Below are positions 6,571-7,467 of a DNA stretch of 7,467 nucleotides, piece after piece. The notes beneath the pieces were generated by a model. It was given only the letters and a program-made list of their open reading frames with translations, had not been told where the DNA came from and did not search any database. The position numbers and the translations under genes are program-made. Origin of the DNA: Bacillota bacterium (GTDB lineage Bacteria; Bacillota_I; Bacilli_A; Acholeplasmatales; UBA5453); the NCBI GenBank assembly GCA_023436805.1, contig JAEZHT010000089.1, forward strand, positions 1-7,467, written 5' to 3'. How positions within the stretch are numbered: position 1 is the stretch's first letter; every line of letters starts with the position of its first letter.

Positions 6571-7467
6571 ATGTTTAAACTCATTTTTAAATCCTCAAGA
6601 AGTTTTACATTTGAGTTGGACAATCAAGATATTTATTATAGCGCGAGCGCGTATGACGTGTTTTTGAATGACACGTTGGTTTTACAACACGTAAAAACCA
6701 ATGTGTTTTCTATTTTTGACTTGATTCCAAACCAAATCTATCGCGTTCGTATTGGCCATATTGAAGCTTCATTTAAAACAGATTCAGAATCCTTATCGAT
6801 GAATGTATTGGATTTTGGTGCCAAAGGCGACGGGATTGCTAACGATACCATGCCGATTCAAACCGCCATTATATCCGCACCAGCCCACGCTCGGGTGTAT
6901 ATCCCGAAAGGTACCTACATCGTGGGTCCGATTTTCTTAAAAAGTCATTTAACGATTGAGTTGGCACAAGGCGCAACCTTGTTGTATATCACCGATCGAG
7001 AACAATACCCAATTTTACCTGCACGTTTTACCAAACCAGACGGTTCATACTTTGAACTGGCTTCTTGGGAAGGTGTCGCTGCCCCACAATACGCTTCGAT
7101 GATCACAGGTTTGAACGTGGAAGACGTCAAAATCATTGGTCAAGGTGTGTTTGATGGCAATGCACAAAATGGTGACTGGTGGGTCAAACACAAAGTCATG
7201 CGCGGTGCATGGCGTCCCAATGGGCTATTTTTAGTCCATTCAAAACATGTTGCACTCCAAGGGGTGACCGTAAAAAATACGCCATCTTGGAATTTACACC
7301 CTTACTTCTCAGAACACATTGATTTTATCGATTTGAAGATCGAATCACCGAAAGATTCACCCAATACCGACGGGTGTGACCCAGAGTCTTGTAAAGACGT
7401 CAGAATCATTGGCGTCGACTTTTCCGTGGGTGATGACTGTATCGCTTTGAAGTCCGGTAAAATTGAA
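6571..7467 (+). CDS. Glycoside hydrolase family 28 (polygalacturonase-like), 3'-truncated
   Basis: Enzyme of the pectin-degrading GH28 family, which cleaves alpha-1,4-galacturonosyl links (or related rhamnogalacturonan and xylogalacturonan links) by inversion. The first 299 residues are present and the frame runs off the window; family members with this architecture are about 450-520 long. Residues about 1-75 form a small Fn3-like module (YDVFLNDTLV, then TNVFSIFDLIPNQIYRVRI). The parallel beta-helix starts with NVLDFGAKGDGIANDT (78-93), typical of GH28 enzymes. Two catalytic motifs are visible: NTDG (265-268, Asp267) and GDDCIALKSGK (287-297, Asp288 and Asp289), giving all three catalytic aspartates. 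The downstream GHG and RIK motifs fall outside the window. There is no signal peptide or lipobox, so the enzyme is predicted to be cytoplasmic, probably acting on imported oligogalacturonides. It starts 10 nt after protein D. Endo versus exo action and exact substrate cannot be read from this part. Confidence 0.93.
   Translation, partial: MFKLIFKSSRSFTFELDNQDIYYSASAYDVFLNDTLVLQHVKTNVFSIFDLIPNQIYRVRIGHIEASFKTDSESLSMNVLDFGAKGDGIANDTMPIQTAIISAPAHARVYIPKGTYIVGPIFLKSHLTIELAQGATLLYITDREQYPILPARFTKPDGSYFELASWEGVAAPQYASMITGLNVEDVKIIGQGVFDGNAQNGDWWVKHKVMRGAWRPNGLFLVHSKHVALQGVTVKNTPSWNLHPYFSEHIDFIDLKIESPKDSPNTDGCDPESCKDVRIIGVDFSVGDDCIALKSGKIE
6671..6717 (+). other. Intragenic hairpin followed by T-rich tract in the GH28 gene
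   Basis: ACACGTTGGTTTTAC (6671-6685) and GTAAAAACCAATGTGT (6691-6706) form an approximately 15-bp stem with one G-U pair and one bulged A, around the loop AACAC. TTTCTATTTTT follows directly (6707-6717). The shape is that of an intrinsic terminator on the coding strand, about 100 nt into the gene. The stem is AT-rich, and the T-rich part also encodes the family-conserved VFSIF, so it may be coincidental. Confidence 0.35.

Noticed and set aside
6945..7136. Minus-strand open frame of 63 codons
   Set aside because: Opposite to the GH28 beta-helix coding region; no supporting features.

Overview
This window looks like part of one plus-strand operon for uptake and breakdown of a plant-type polysaccharide, most likely pectin or oligogalacturonide. 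It reads, in order: a carbohydrate ABC permease of the LplC/YtcP type (5' end outside the window), a very large solute-binding lipoprotein with two Ig-like modules, two small four-helix membrane proteins, an MsmX/UgpC-type ABC ATPase, two more small four-helix membrane proteins, and the first 299 codons of a family 28 glycoside hydrolase (polygalacturonase family, 3' end outside the window). No RNA genes, mobile elements, CRISPR arrays or phage genes are visible.

Organism: AT-rich (roughly 40% GC by eye), Gram-positive-type lipoprotein signal, strong AGGAGG-type ribosome binding sites and CUT1 transporter parts of Bacillota type. Every tryptophan is TGG, and the seven visible stop codons are TAA (five) or TAG (two), never TGA. 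This fits an Acholeplasma/Izemoplasma-like Mollicutes or an Erysipelotrichia-like Bacillota using the standard code. It argues against Mycoplasma-type code 4, where TGA would interrupt the frames. The taxon is an inference.

Layout: 1-788 permease; 811-3369 binding protein, followed by the only real gap (3370-3451), which holds a long hairpin without a good U-tract, probably an mRNA-stabilising or partially terminating structure that keeps the binding protein more abundant than downstream products. From 3452 to the window end the genes are packed tightly: 14-nt overlap, 1-nt gap, 8-nt overlap, 20-nt overlap, 10-nt gap. This indicates translational coupling.

Working model (inference): the lipoprotein captures oligosaccharides outside the cell, LplC plus an LplB-like partner presumably encoded upstream form the channel, and the MsmX-like ATPase powers import. 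The GH28 enzyme, which has no signal peptide, would then trim the imported oligogalacturonide in the cytoplasm. The four small membrane proteins have no function I can assign. They flank the ATPase as two pairs (about 189+148 aa before it, 166+175 aa after it), and the first member of each pair appears related to the other. They are the best candidates here for an undescribed accessory module of a sugar ABC transporter.
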